From Thalassospira sp. HJ (lineage in GTDB: Bacteria > Pseudomonadota > Alphaproteobacteria > Rhodospirillales > Thalassospiraceae): DNA of 64,000 nucleotides. The DNA lies in contig NZ_JYII01000006.1 of assembly GCF_000948415.1 (NCBI RefSeq), positions 310,001-374,000 on the forward strand. The letters are read 5' to 3'. Below, in pieces: positions 45,718-55,291 of this stretch. Each line of letters begins with the position of its first letter. Positions within the stretch are counted from its first letter, which is position 1. The position numbers were made by a program, and so were the translations under genes. The notes under the pieces are model-generated. The model saw only the letters and a program-made list of their open reading frames with translations, was not told the origin of the DNA and did no database searches.

Positions 45718-47169
45718 CTAGCCGTTCACCAGCGTGACACCCGCCTCACTGGCATAGCGTTCGACGTCCTCGACACTGAGGCCCGCAGCGCTATAGAGAT
45801 TGATGGTTTCAAGCTCGAGATCGGTTTCGGAATCGGCAAGAGATTGCAGCGAAGCGGTCAGGCTGCGCTGGGAATCAAGCACATCAAGGAAGTCCGACAG
45901 GCCCTGCACATAACGCACCCGCGACTGCTCAAACGCGTCACGGTGATATTGCACTGATGCGATCAGGGAATCACGTTGGGCCACCGCCCCGACATAGCCG
46001 TAAATCGCGCTTTCGACTTCCTCGATCGCGGTCAGAAGCGTCTGGCGATAGGTGAGGAAGGCTTGCTCTGCCTCTTCCTCGGCAACAGAGATATTCGCGC
46101 GGCGTTCCCCACCGTCATAAAGGGTGGCATCAATCAGCGCGCCTATGGCGGCCATGGCGGTGCGGACAATCGGACCAGTGCCATAACCGGTCACACCAAG
46201 GGCGAGTGAACCATCAAGCGACAGTTCCGGATAAAGCGTTGCAGTTTCCACCCCGATTTGCGAGGTCGCGGAAATCAGGGCCAGTTCGGCGGCGCGTACG
46301 TCCGGGCGACGGCGCAGCAAATCAGCCGGGATGCCAATTGGCGGGCTGCTTTGAAATTCCGGAAGGGGTGATGCATCCAGCAACAGCTCGCGATGGGTGC
46401 CCGGCTGTGCGCCAACCAGAATGGAGATCGCATTTATCGACCGATCAATGGTGGTTTGCAGGATCGGTACGGTGGCCTCAAGATCGGCGACCTCGGCCCG
46501 GGCGCGCGACAGATCCAGTTCGGAGCCAAGACCGGTCTGTAAGCGGACCTGCACGATGTTGCTGGTCTGGCGTTGCAGATCAAGTGAGTCCTGCAAAAGT
46601 GCCAGACGGCGCTGTGCACCGCGCAGTTCGATATAGTTTCCGATGATGTCGGCAATCATGGTGCGATAGACATCTTCGCGTAGATAGACCTGCTGCAGAT
46701 AATCAGCCTCGGCGACTTCTTCCTCGCGGGTTTGCCCGCCCCAGATATCGGCGGTCCATGAGAAATCGATACCTGTGCCATAGCCCATATCAGTGACCTG
46801 ATCACCGCTGGCGCGGCTTGATGTCGACCGGCTGGCAGAGCCATCAACCGATGCGCCAACCTGCGGCCCATTGGCCCCGGTAACGCCGCGCGCGGTTGCC
46901 GCAGCAGCGCGAATGCGACTGACCGCGATCTGAAGGTCGAGATTGTTTTCGACCCCTTCATTAATCAGACCATTTAAAACCGGATCGGTGGTGCTTTCCC
47001 ACCAGCGGCCCTGTTCGGTCTGATTGGCAGCAATCACCGGGATTTCCGGGGTATAGGCCCCGACCAGATCAAAATTCGGTGCGGTGTAATCCGGCCCGAC
47101 CGACTGGCATCCGGCCAGTGCGAGTAACAGGGCAAGTCCCGAAACAGCAGAAATGTGAGGATTATTCAT
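45718..47169 (-). CDS. Outer-membrane efflux lipoprotein (NodT/OprM type)
   Basis: A 483-residue TolC-type outer-membrane channel. The lipobox LALAGC at the N-terminus (MNNPHISAVSGLALLLALAG-C) marks it as a lipoprotein of the NodT group. PNFDLVGAYTPEIPV, SWTADIWGGQ and long helical repeats (SRARAEVADLEATV; LLRRRPDVRAAELALI) are typical. ATG 47169 lies 1 nt after the pump gene and has GGAAG, so the 14-codon longer frame is rejected. Confidence 0.93.
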   Translation of the reverse strand: MNNPHISAVSGLALLLALAGCQSVGPDYTAPNFDLVGAYTPEIPVIAANQTEQGRWWESTTDPVLNGLINEGVENNLDLQIAVSRIRAAAATARGVTGANGPQVGASVDGSASRSTSSRASGDQVTDMGYGTGIDFSWTADIWGGQTREEEVAEADYLQQVYLREDVYRTMIADIIGNYIELRGAQRRLALLQDSLDLQRQTSNIVQVRLQTGLGSELDLSRARAEVADLEATVPILQTTIDRSINAISILVGAQPGTHRELLLDASPLPEFQSSPPIGIPADLLRRRPDVRAAELALISATSQIGVETATLYPELSLDGSLALGVTGYGTGPIVRTAMAAIGALIDATLYDGGERRANISVAEEEAEQAFLTYRQTLLTAIEEVESAIYGYVGAVAQRDSLIASVQYHRDAFEQSRVRYVQGLSDFLDVLDSQRSLTASLQSLADSETDLELETINLYSAAGLSVEDVERYASEAGVTLVNG

Positions 47170-47170
47170 A

Positions 47171-50100
47171 TTATTTCGCACTTCCTTGAAGGCCGCCACT
47201 TCCGGGTTCATTCGTCACATGTGATGCCGCCTCGCCGTGATCGGGAATCGCTTCTGCGGCGCGCAACTGGCTTTGCAATTTCTTGCCGCCATCGGCACGG
47301 GCCGAAACCAGCGGGGCCAGCAACAGATAGAGCACCGGGGTCAGGAACAAGGTAAAGACCGTGGCAAAGCCAAGACCGCCAAACACGACCCAACCAATTG
47401 CTGCGCGGGCTTCGGCCCCGGCACCCGAACCAAGTACGAGCGGCAAGCCCCCCAGCACGGTCGAGATCATGGTCATCATGATCGGGCGCAGACGGACCAT
47501 GGCGGCATCATGCACTGCTTCGCGGACCGACTTGCCGGCATCACGCAGCTGATCGGCGAATTCGACAACCAGAATACCGTTCTTGGCCATCAATCCGACC
47601 AACATCACCAACCCGATCTGGCTATAGATATTGATCGAGGTGCCACTAAGGGCCAGCGCATAGATGGCCGCGGCCAGACCGAACGGCACGGTCAGCACCA
47701 CAACAAGGGCAGAGGTAAAGCTTTCGAACTGGGCGGCCAGAACCAGCAGCACGACAAGAACCGCAATCAGGAAGGTGATCTGCACATCATTGGCGGTTTC
47801 ACCAAGGGCCGCCGCATTACCCAGGAACAGGATACCGACACCGGGTGGTAGCAACTGATCACCGACTGCGTTCACATCTTCGACCGCCTCGGCAAGGGTA
47901 TAGCCCGGTGCGAGGTTGGCCGAGATGGTGACAGCGCGTTGCTGGCCTTCGCGTTCAAGTTCGGAGGCGACAGCTTCCTCGCTGAGCGTAATCACGGAAG
48001 ACAGCGGCAAAACGCGACCATTGGTGCCGGTGACAAACAGGTTTTCAAGGTCTGACGGGTCATTGATGCTGCCGAGCGCACTGCGCAGTTTGATCGGCAC
48101 GTTCTGGTCATCGACATTGATTTCGGTGACTTCATAGCCCTCGATCATCGCGCGCAGCGTGGTATCAAGTTCCTCGATCGGGATGCCGAGATCAAAGGCG
48201 CGCTTGCGGTCAATATTGACCAGAAGCTGTGGCTGGGTGGTCTGATAGGACACCCGAAGGCCGGTCAAACCGGGATAGTTTGCCTCGATCTCCTGCTGCA
48301 TGGCGCGCGCGTTATCAGCAAGGGTGCGATAGCTCGTCCCGGTCAGGGCAAATTCAAGTCCCTCGCCGGTGCCACCGCGCAAGCCCAGACTGTTGGGCTG
48401 CCAGACATAGGCCTGTACACCCGGCAGCGCATTCAGATCGCCGCGAATTGAATCGGTAATTTCCTGTTGGGAGCGACTGCGTTCTTCCCATGGTTTGAGC
48501 GGTGCAATCACAAGCGCGCGGTTCGGATCCCACAGGCCGACAATTGTGTAGATGTTATAGGCATCGCCCGCCTCGACCACCGGACGCAGGATGTTTTCCA
48601 CTGTCTCGACCTGGCGGTCCATATAATCAATGCCAACACCATCCGGCCCGCGCATGGAAACAAGAATACGCCCGCGATCTTCATCGGGCAGGAGTTCCTG
48701 CGTGACACTGGTATAGACGCCAAAGGCAAGGCCACCCGATACGATACAGATCATCACGGTGATGACCGGACTGCCAAGGGCAGCTTCGAGAATGCGGCGA
48801 TAAATCCCGGCACAGAAGAAGCCGACACGTTCCAGCATATTGGGCGCATCATCGGTCTTGCCGTCATGCGGATCGATATGTTTAAGCCGCGATGCCAGCA
48901 TCGGGCAAAGCGACAGCGCGACAAAGGACGACACCGCCACCGCAAAGGCCAGCACGAAACCGAATTCACGGAACAGGCGGCCCGCCGTGCTGGGCAGGAA
49001 GGAAATCGGCACGAACACCGAAATCAGCGTCAGCGTGGTCGCGATCACCGCAAAGAACACCTGACGGGTTCCAAGAACCGCCGCGGCCATGGAGCCAAGC
49101 CCCTGATGGCGGCGGCGCTGAATGTTTTCCAGAACGACAATCGCGTCATCAACAATCATGCCCGTCGCCAGAACAAGTGCCAGAAGGGTCAGGATGTTGA
49201 TCGAAAAGCCCATCGCCCAGATGGCGGCCACCGTACCGATCAGGGCAATCGGAATGGTGATGGTCGGGATCAGCGTCGCGGTAAAGGAGCGAAGGAACAG
49301 GTAAAGCACCCCGATCACAATGACCACGGCAAGGCCGAGGCTATAGATCACTTCCCACAGCGCGCCTTCGATAAAGACCGCATCATCGGAGTTCACGAAG
49401 ACATCAAGATCGTCATATTGCGCGTTCAATCGTTCAACAACGTCGCGCACACCGGTCGAAATGGCGATGGTATTTGATTGTGCCTGACGAGTAATCGAAA
49501 GCCCGATCACCGTGCGGCCATTCAGGCGCACATAGGAAGACGCATCATCCGGCCCGTAATAGATATCGGCGACATCGCCCAGAAGAACGCTGTCACGCAC
49601 CAGCATCTGATTAAGCTTGTCGACTTCCCAGACCGACGCATCAGCACGGACAAAAAGCTTCTGATCGGAGGATTCAAAACTGCCGGCCGGAATATCGAAT
49701 TGGGCGGTACGCAGCAGATCGGCCACATCCTGAACCGAAAGACCGTAACTTGCCATGCGCAGCGGATCGACGCGCACATGCAAAACGCGTTCGCGATCCC
49801 CGTTGACGGTGACTTCGGCCACACCGGGCACGGACAACAAGGCCGGGCTGATCTGGTCTTCGACGATATTGGCGAGTTCTTCCTCGGTCAGGCGATTGCT
49901 GACGACGGCAATGCGCATGATCGCACTGGCATCGGCATCGGCCTTGACCACCTGCACGTTCTCAACCCCGTCGGGCAGACTGCGATCAGCACGGCTGATG
50001 GCTTCGCGGATGTCGCTTGCGGCGTCGTTGATTTCAACATCGGGATAGAATTCGATGCGGATGCGGGCATTGGCCTCTTCGCTTTGCGAGCTGATTTCCT

Positions 50101-50362
50101 TGATGCCGCTCACACGTGATGCCGCGCTTTCGATGATGCCTGTGACTTCGGCATCAACGGTTTCGGGCGATGCCCCGTCATAGTCGGCCGTCACCGTAAT
50201 CGTCGGGCGATCAACGTTGGGCAGTTCGCGAATTTCCACACCCAGCATGGCGGCGAGACCTGCCAGAATGATCAGCATGGAAACCACACTGATCAGAACA
50301 GGGCGGCGGATACTGAGCGATGCAAGGTCGTTGTGATCGTGATTGTCGGTTCCCGTCGTCAT
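47171..50362 (-). CDS. RND efflux pump, inner-membrane transporter (HAE1 type)
   Basis: A 1063-residue proton-driven RND pump. The N-terminus (LASLSIRRPVLISVVSMLIILAG) starts the first helix. TM4 holds the paired Asp of the hydrophobic-efflux group (GMIVDDAIVVLENIQRRR), which favours drugs or solvents over metals. A large duplicated periplasmic domain precedes the second TM bundle (IGLVMLVGLMAKNGILVVEF). It is the middle gene of a membrane-fusion / pump / channel operon with 1-2 nt gaps. Confidence 0.94.
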   Translation of the reverse strand: MTTGTDNHDHNDLASLSIRRPVLISVVSMLIILAGLAAMLGVEIRELPNVDRPTITVTADYDGASPETVDAEVTGIIESAASRVSGIKEISSQSEEANARIRIEFYPDVEINDAASDIREAISRADRSLPDGVENVQVVKADADASAIMRIAVVSNRLTEEELANIVEDQISPALLSVPGVAEVTVNGDRERVLHVRVDPLRMASYGLSVQDVADLLRTAQFDIPAGSFESSDQKLFVRADASVWEVDKLNQMLVRDSVLLGDVADIYYGPDDASSYVRLNGRTVIGLSITRQAQSNTIAISTGVRDVVERLNAQYDDLDVFVNSDDAVFIEGALWEVIYSLGLAVVIVIGVLYLFLRSFTATLIPTITIPIALIGTVAAIWAMGFSINILTLLALVLATGMIVDDAIVVLENIQRRRHQGLGSMAAAVLGTRQVFFAVIATTLTLISVFVPISFLPSTAGRLFREFGFVLAFAVAVSSFVALSLCPMLASRLKHIDPHDGKTDDAPNMLERVGFFCAGIYRRILEAALGSPVITVMICIVSGGLAFGVYTSVTQELLPDEDRGRILVSMRGPDGVGIDYMDRQVETVENILRPVVEAGDAYNIYTIVGLWDPNRALVIAPLKPWEERSRSQQEITDSIRGDLNALPGVQAYVWQPNSLGLRGGTGEGLEFALTGTSYRTLADNARAMQQEIEANYPGLTGLRVSYQTTQPQLLVNIDRKRAFDLGIPIEELDTTLRAMIEGYEVTEINVDDQNVPIKLRSALGSINDPSDLENLFVTGTNGRVLPLSSVITLSEEAVASELEREGQQRAVTISANLAPGYTLAEAVEDVNAVGDQLLPPGVGILFLGNAAALGETANDVQITFLIAVLVVLLVLAAQFESFTSALVVVLTVPFGLAAAIYALALSGTSINIYSQIGLVMLVGLMAKNGILVVEFADQLRDAGKSVREAVHDAAMVRLRPIMMTMISTVLGGLPLVLGSGAGAEARAAIGWVVFGGLGFATVFTLFLTPVLYLLLAPLVSARADGGKKLQSQLRAAEAIPDHGEAASHVTNEPGSGGLQGSAK

Positions 50363-50364
50363 GA

Positions 50365-51516
50365 TCAGGACCCCTCGCCCGCACCTTCGCGGGTGGCAAC
50401 GCCACCGCCGTCGGACTGAACATTGTCCCCACGGATCGAGGCCGAAACGGTTCGGCCCGGACGCAGGCGCAAGACGCCCTCAACCACGACCAGGTCGCCT
50501 TCGAAGATACCGCCATCCAACAGAATACGGCCATTGGTACGCTTTACGACACGGACCGGCACACGCGAGACCTTGTTTTCATCATCGATGCGCCAGACAT
50601 AGGTGCCTTCGTCGCCCCAAAGGACGGAGATTTCGGCAACGGCGGGATATTGTTTGCCTTCGATATCGACATAAACCGCAAAGGACATGCCCGCGAGCAG
50701 GCGGCTATTGGGGTTGGGCACACGCGCACGCACGGCAAAGGTGCGGCTTTCGGGATCGATGCGGCTGCCAATGGATTCAACCACGCCGGTAAAGACTTCA
50801 CCCGGAAGGCTCCAGGTTTCAACGCGCACCGACTGACCGGGGCGGACATTGTCAAACCGGGTTTCGGCGACTTCGAAATCGACCAGAATGCTCTCGATGT
50901 TATCAAGGGTGACAATGACCGTGGCGCTATCGACACGGTCGCCCGCCTCGACCTGCGGGATGCCAACAATGCCATCGAACGGGGCCAGGATGGTGCGATC
51001 AGCCAGATTGACCTCGGCCTGATCAAGGGCAATGCGGGCCTCGGCCAAAGTTGTGCGCGCGCTATCAACTTCGCTTTCGGCAACAGCGCCCAGCGGGCGG
51101 GCCTTTTCATAGCGGGCAAGAAGCTGTTCGGCATCGCGGGCCTGAACGGCAGCAAGGTCACGGGCAAGCCGTTCACGTTCGGCATTCAGGATGACAAGAA
51201 CCTGACCTTTGGTCACCTTGTCACCGGCACGAACCAGCACATCGTCGACCTCACCCGACACCGCAGGATAGATCGAAACACCAAGGGCGGATTTGCCCGT
51301 CCCGACGGCCTCGACGACGGTTTTCTCATCCATCAGGCTGGCATATTCGGCAATGACCGGAAGACTGCGTTCGCCACCGCCACGCTGTGCCGTGCTTGCG
51401 GGTTGCGCATCGGGCGCGATCAGCGCCGTGATGTCGTCTTTGGCAAAGAAATAGGCAGAGGCCGCAACTGCAATCAGTGCAACACCTGCGATCACAAGCG
51501 TGGATTTACGCGCCAT
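50365..51516 (-). CDS. RND efflux membrane-fusion protein
   Basis: A 383-residue periplasmic adaptor. After a single N-terminal span (LVIAGVALIAVAASAYFF) come the barrel-sandwich parts (LVRAGDKVTKGQVLVILNAE; TILAPFDGIVGIPQVEAGDRV), a coiled-coil hairpin and a beta-barrel (GQSVRVETWSLPGEVFTGVVES). ATG 51516 has GGAAG about 10 nt upstream. It is the first gene of the operon. Confidence 0.93.
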   Translation of the reverse strand: MARKSTLVIAGVALIAVAASAYFFAKDDITALIAPDAQPASTAQRGGGERSLPVIAEYASLMDEKTVVEAVGTGKSALGVSIYPAVSGEVDDVLVRAGDKVTKGQVLVILNAERERLARDLAAVQARDAEQLLARYEKARPLGAVAESEVDSARTTLAEARIALDQAEVNLADRTILAPFDGIVGIPQVEAGDRVDSATVIVTLDNIESILVDFEVAETRFDNVRPGQSVRVETWSLPGEVFTGVVESIGSRIDPESRTFAVRARVPNPNSRLLAGMSFAVYVDIEGKQYPAVAEISVLWGDEGTYVWRIDDENKVSRVPVRVVKRTNGRILLDGGIFEGDLVVVEGVLRLRPGRTVSASIRGDNVQSDGGGVATREGAGEGS

Positions 51517-51852
51517 CACATTGAACTTCCAAGTCGGGCTGACCAAAAAACCTTAATAACCCTGTTCCCGCCCCGGGAAAGTGTCGGTATTTCAATTCTA
51601 TACCCCCGATGGGGCTTTATGCTTTTTCTGAAATCCCGTTGCCCGAAACGATATTGCAACCGGCCGGTAAGAACCACACAAAAAGTGTATCAGAAACGTC
51701 GCAATTTGTATCTTAACAGCCGATAAAACCAGTGTTTTGACCCGAACAATTAGGCCAAATACAATAGACCTGCACACCCGATATACGGTGTGCAGGCCCG
51801 GATTGTTCAACTTTTACTGTCGGGATCACAAGATCGCGTAAGCAAGCGGAGA
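51517..51852. other. Gap between MCP and efflux operon
   Basis: 336 bp without a gene. It holds the MCP terminator (51769-51796) and must contain the efflux promoter. I see no clear -35/-10 pair and no adjacent regulator gene. ACCCCCGATGGGGCTTT (51602-51618) is a short hairpin on the plus strand. Confidence 0.5.
51769..51796 (-). terminator. MCP terminator
   Basis: Perfect 10-bp stem CCTGCACACC / GGTGTGCAGG, 8-nt loop. On the minus strand it is followed by the moderately T-rich TCTATTGTATTTG. Confidence 0.7.
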
Positions 51853-53964
51853 TCAGGCGGCACCGCGCCTTTGAGATTGAGGGAAGGCGACCAGATTGTC
51901 CTGATGCCAGATATCGGACGCATCGGTTTCATCATCGGCATCATCAGTGCCTTCATCACCAGCAGCAGAGGCCACCGCGCGATCAAGGGACGCTGTGAGC
52001 TCGGTCACATTGCGGTCGACTTCATCGGCGCGCCGGTTCAGATCAAGGCTGAGCTTGCGGGTGACTTCGATATCTTCGGACACTGCACCGATGGCTGTTG
52101 CAACATTGCGCACCGCATCGCCAGCAAGGGAAATGGCGCCTGTGATTTCCTCGGTCTCGCGGCGTTGATGTTCTACGTCGCCTGCGACCTCGTCGGAAAT
52201 TGACATCATGGACCGAACTGTGACCCCGACATCCTCCATCGAGGCGACACAACGATCGGTGACCGCCCCCATGGCGTTGACATGTTCGGTGATCTGTTCG
52301 GTCGCGCGTTCGGTTTGGCTGGCGAGGTTTTTGACCTCTGCCGCGACGACGGCAAAGCCCTTGCCGGCATCGCCCGCACGGGCGGCCTCAATCGTGGCAT
52401 TGAGGGCGAGCATATTGGTCTGCCCGGCAATGCCGCGGATCAGATCGACAATCTGTTCGATGCTGGTGGCGACTTCGCGCAGATCATCAACTGCACGCGC
52501 CGATTCCTCGGTCGAGCCGACGGCGTTCTGGGCGATTTCGCGTTGATGTTCGACGCGGTTGGCGATCGACACAATCGCTTCGCGCAGACGGTTGGCGGCA
52601 TCGCCGATGGCGTTGGAATGTGACTGGCTATCATGGGCGGCACTGGTTGCGGTTTCGGTCTGCACCGTGACGCGTTCGGCAGCAGCCGCGACCTCGGTCA
52701 CGGCTTCGCGCATGCGGGTCACCTGATGATTGACCGATTTGACAAGGCCGGTGGTCTCGCCCTCAATCGTTTCGGCCATGGCACCGAGTGATGCGCGGCG
52801 TTTTTCCTCTTCGATACGCTGAAGCGTGATGCGTTCTTCAGCCATTTTTTCGATCTTGAGCGCATTTTCACGGAAGATCGCCACCGTCCGTGACATAGCA
52901 CCGAATTCATCACGGCGCTTGATATCGGCAAGCGTAATCTCGGTGTCGTTTTCGCTGAGCCGCGTCATATCGCCATTAACACGACGCAGCGGACGCAGGA
53001 TGCTCATGGCAATGCCAAGGGCGAGTGCAACGGCAATCAGAACCCCGATGGCCGCAACCACGATATTGGTCAGTGCGGAGTTTTCCGACTGGCTGTGGGC
53101 GGCATCAACAAGGGCCGTCTGATTGGCCATGGCCTCAGACCGGATATTCTGGGCGATGGTCTGAACTTCGCGGACGGCGGATTTGAAGTCATCCATCGAT
53201 TGACGGAAGCCTGCGATGGAGGCTTCGAGCTGGTTCGCGCCCTGCTTCAGCAGGTCATTGTCGCGAACGGCGTAGGAAAACAGCTTCTTCTCGTTGCGCG
53301 TCAGGCCATCAAACGCGGATTTGATTTCTTCCTGCAGATCGGTCAGGGCGGATGTCTGGGTACGTGCTGCTTCAAGGGATTCGGCTGTGCGCAGGATCGG
53401 GAATTGCAGCGAATTGACGATGGCGGCCAGATTGGCAGCCCCCAGTTTATCGGCAAATTTTTCGGCAATGGCGGGATCGCGCTTGGCGATGAAATCTTCA
53501 AGACTTGCTGCCGATTTGCCGAGCTGATTGGCACCAAGCAACATGGTTTCGGACGCGGCAGACAGGTTTTCTGCGCGCAGCACCAGTGGTTCGAGCGTTG
53601 CGATGTAATCGGCACTGAGACTTTCGAGTGCATCAGCGCGGTCAAGATCACCATTGGTGCGAAGCTCGAACACAAGGGTCGCGCCACTAAGTTCTGCCGC
53701 TTCACGCATGGTGGTGATGCCTTCGCGATCAAGCGGATCAACGGTCTGGGCAAACAAAAGAACCTGGTTGGATAAACGTTCCAGTTTCAGCGCATAGTCA
53801 TTGGCAAGCCCGACCATGCCGGTACTTTTGGCAATGCGGTCCGCATGGGCGCCAAAGCCCAGCAGATAGGTCGATGACAGGGCCGACAGGCCGACCAGCA
53901 AAACCACCAGCACGAAGAAGCCGGCAAAGATGCGGGATCCGATGCGAATTCGGTCAAGAAACAT
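51853..53964 (-). CDS. Methyl-accepting chemotaxis protein
   Basis: A 703-residue chemoreceptor. The N-terminal helix (FAGFFVLVVLLVGLSALSS) and a second span near residue 300 (IVVAAIGVLIAVALALGIAM) frame a large helical periplasmic domain of about 270 residues. A HAMP segment follows (ILRPLRRVNGDMTRLSEND). The signalling tip is intact: IRGIAGQTNMLALNATIEAA, then GKGFAVVAAEVKNLA. No CheR-docking pentapeptide is seen at the C-terminus. Ligand unknown. Confidence 0.92.
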   Translation of the reverse strand: MFLDRIRIGSRIFAGFFVLVVLLVGLSALSSTYLLGFGAHADRIAKSTGMVGLANDYALKLERLSNQVLLFAQTVDPLDREGITTMREAAELSGATLVFELRTNGDLDRADALESLSADYIATLEPLVLRAENLSAASETMLLGANQLGKSAASLEDFIAKRDPAIAEKFADKLGAANLAAIVNSLQFPILRTAESLEAARTQTSALTDLQEEIKSAFDGLTRNEKKLFSYAVRDNDLLKQGANQLEASIAGFRQSMDDFKSAVREVQTIAQNIRSEAMANQTALVDAAHSQSENSALTNIVVAAIGVLIAVALALGIAMSILRPLRRVNGDMTRLSENDTEITLADIKRRDEFGAMSRTVAIFRENALKIEKMAEERITLQRIEEEKRRASLGAMAETIEGETTGLVKSVNHQVTRMREAVTEVAAAAERVTVQTETATSAAHDSQSHSNAIGDAANRLREAIVSIANRVEHQREIAQNAVGSTEESARAVDDLREVATSIEQIVDLIRGIAGQTNMLALNATIEAARAGDAGKGFAVVAAEVKNLASQTERATEQITEHVNAMGAVTDRCVASMEDVGVTVRSMMSISDEVAGDVEHQRRETEEITGAISLAGDAVRNVATAIGAVSEDIEVTRKLSLDLNRRADEVDRNVTELTASLDRAVASAAGDEGTDDADDETDASDIWHQDNLVAFPQSQRRGAA

Positions 53965-54308
53965 GGAATATCCAAACAGCGAAATTTACGTTTGGCGTGA
54001 TCCATACATGCGCGATGGGCCCGGAATTGTAACAGTTGGATGAAATCCGCATTCATCCATCAAACCGGGTGCGGGGCCGACATTTATCCAGCTCAAAACA
54101 ACATTACGACTGACCTAAAATGTTCAAATGAACACATCCCTATACAATTGGACGAGGGTCATTATCCGTTTCGGAATGCGTCAAAATGGCGATTTTTCAG
54201 GAAACCCCGTGCGACTCGGTCCCTTGCCGCTACGTCGGCGGCGGCTGTGCGGATATTCTGGAATGATGCCAATTAAAATGTCGCCATGACAATATTGTAC
54301 AAGCTGGC
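53965..54308. other. Divergent MCP-AraC intergenic region
   Basis: 344 bp, AT-rich. It contains TGTTCA-AA-TGAACA (54121-54134) and the short palindrome ACAATATTGT (54289-54298) just before the AraC gene. Both are candidate operators. No gene is supported. Confidence 0.45.
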
Positions 54309-55235
54309 ATGCCCCAGCGCGGTTATAATGACCCGATGAACAATGCTGCGCGACAAAACTCGGCCGCCCAGCGTCGCCAGACCTCATCCCGACCGGCGAC
54401 CCGGCGCCCCCGCGAGATTGCCCGACATTGGCGGGCAGCCGAGGGCATCGATATGTTCGAAGCTGATTACAAGAATTTCTCCTTCCCCAAGCACAGCCAC
54501 GACTATTACGCCTTTGGCACGATCCTTAATGGGGCAGAGCGGTTCATGACGCGCGGGACAAATTATGTCGCCGCACGCGGGCAGCTTTTGATGATGAACC
54601 CGATGCAGGTCCATGACGGCGGCCCGGCATCCGATGATGGCTATCAGTACCAGATCATGTTCATCGACCCGAAAGTGTTTGGCGATCTGGTGGGTGAGAT
54701 TTCCCCCAAAAGCAATGGCCTGCCGTTTTTTGGCAATTGCGTGGTGAGCGACCCGGAATTGCATTTGCAGCTGCAAGGGCTGCATCGCCTGTTCCGGCCA
54801 GGCGCGGAGGATGAAGCAACCCGTCTCGAACGTGACAGCCAGCTTCTTTATAGTGCCGCACGGTTTTCGCTGCGTCATGCTGATGCCCCACCCTATCTTT
54901 ATCAGCCGGGGTCCGAGGACAAGCGGGTTCAGGCCGTGATTGATTATATGGCGGCCCACCTTGATGCGAACATATCGCTTGATGATCTGGCGGCCATCAC
55001 CGGGCTCAGCCGGTTTCATTTGCTGCGCGTATTTCGGGCCGCAACCGGACTGCCGCCGCATACCTATTTCAATCATATGCGACTGAGGCGGGCCAAACGG
55101 TTGCTGTTTGATGGATCGAGCATTGCGGATGCGGCGGCTGCGACCGGCTTTGCCGATCAAAGTCATTTGAACCGGCATTTCAAAACCATGTGGGGTGTCA
55201 GCCCCGGCGCGTTTATCGCAAGCCTTGATTATTAG
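54309..55235 (+). CDS. AraC-family transcription regulator
   Basis: A 308-residue AraC regulator. An N-terminal cupin effector domain (FSFPKHSHDYYAFGTILNG) is followed by two HTHs at the C-terminus (NISLDDLAAITGLSRFHLLR and SIADAAAATGFADQSHLNRH). ATG 54309 or 54336 may start it; neither has a ribosome site. The target is unknown; it is convergent with the ureohydrolase gene. Confidence 0.88.
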   Translation: MPQRGYNDPMNNAARQNSAAQRRQTSSRPATRRPREIARHWRAAEGIDMFEADYKNFSFPKHSHDYYAFGTILNGAERFMTRGTNYVAARGQLLMMNPMQVHDGGPASDDGYQYQIMFIDPKVFGDLVGEISPKSNGLPFFGNCVVSDPELHLQLQGLHRLFRPGAEDEATRLERDSQLLYSAARFSLRHADAPPYLYQPGSEDKRVQAVIDYMAAHLDANISLDDLAAITGLSRFHLLRVFRAATGLPPHTYFNHMRLRRAKRLLFDGSSIADAAAATGFADQSHLNRHFKTMWGVSPGAFIASLDY

Positions 55236-55243
55236 GCCAAGCG

Positions 55244-55284
55244 CCTGCCCATGACGACGACGCGCGCACGGGCAGGCAATTTTA
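55244..55284. terminator. AraC / ureohydrolase terminator
   Basis: 8-bp stem GCCTGCCC / GGGCAGGC with an 18-nt loop, then AATTTTATT on the plus strand, between convergent genes. Confidence 0.65.
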
Positions 55285-55291
55285 TTCTGGC

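Noticed and set aside
48467-49477. 336-aa plus-strand ORF inside the RND pump gene
   Set aside because: Antisense shadow with a repetitive His/Arg/Gln-rich composition; the pump frame is clearly the real one.
50650-51726. 358-aa plus-strand ORF opposite the membrane-fusion gene
   Set aside because: Shadow of a well-supported gene; no recognisable motifs.
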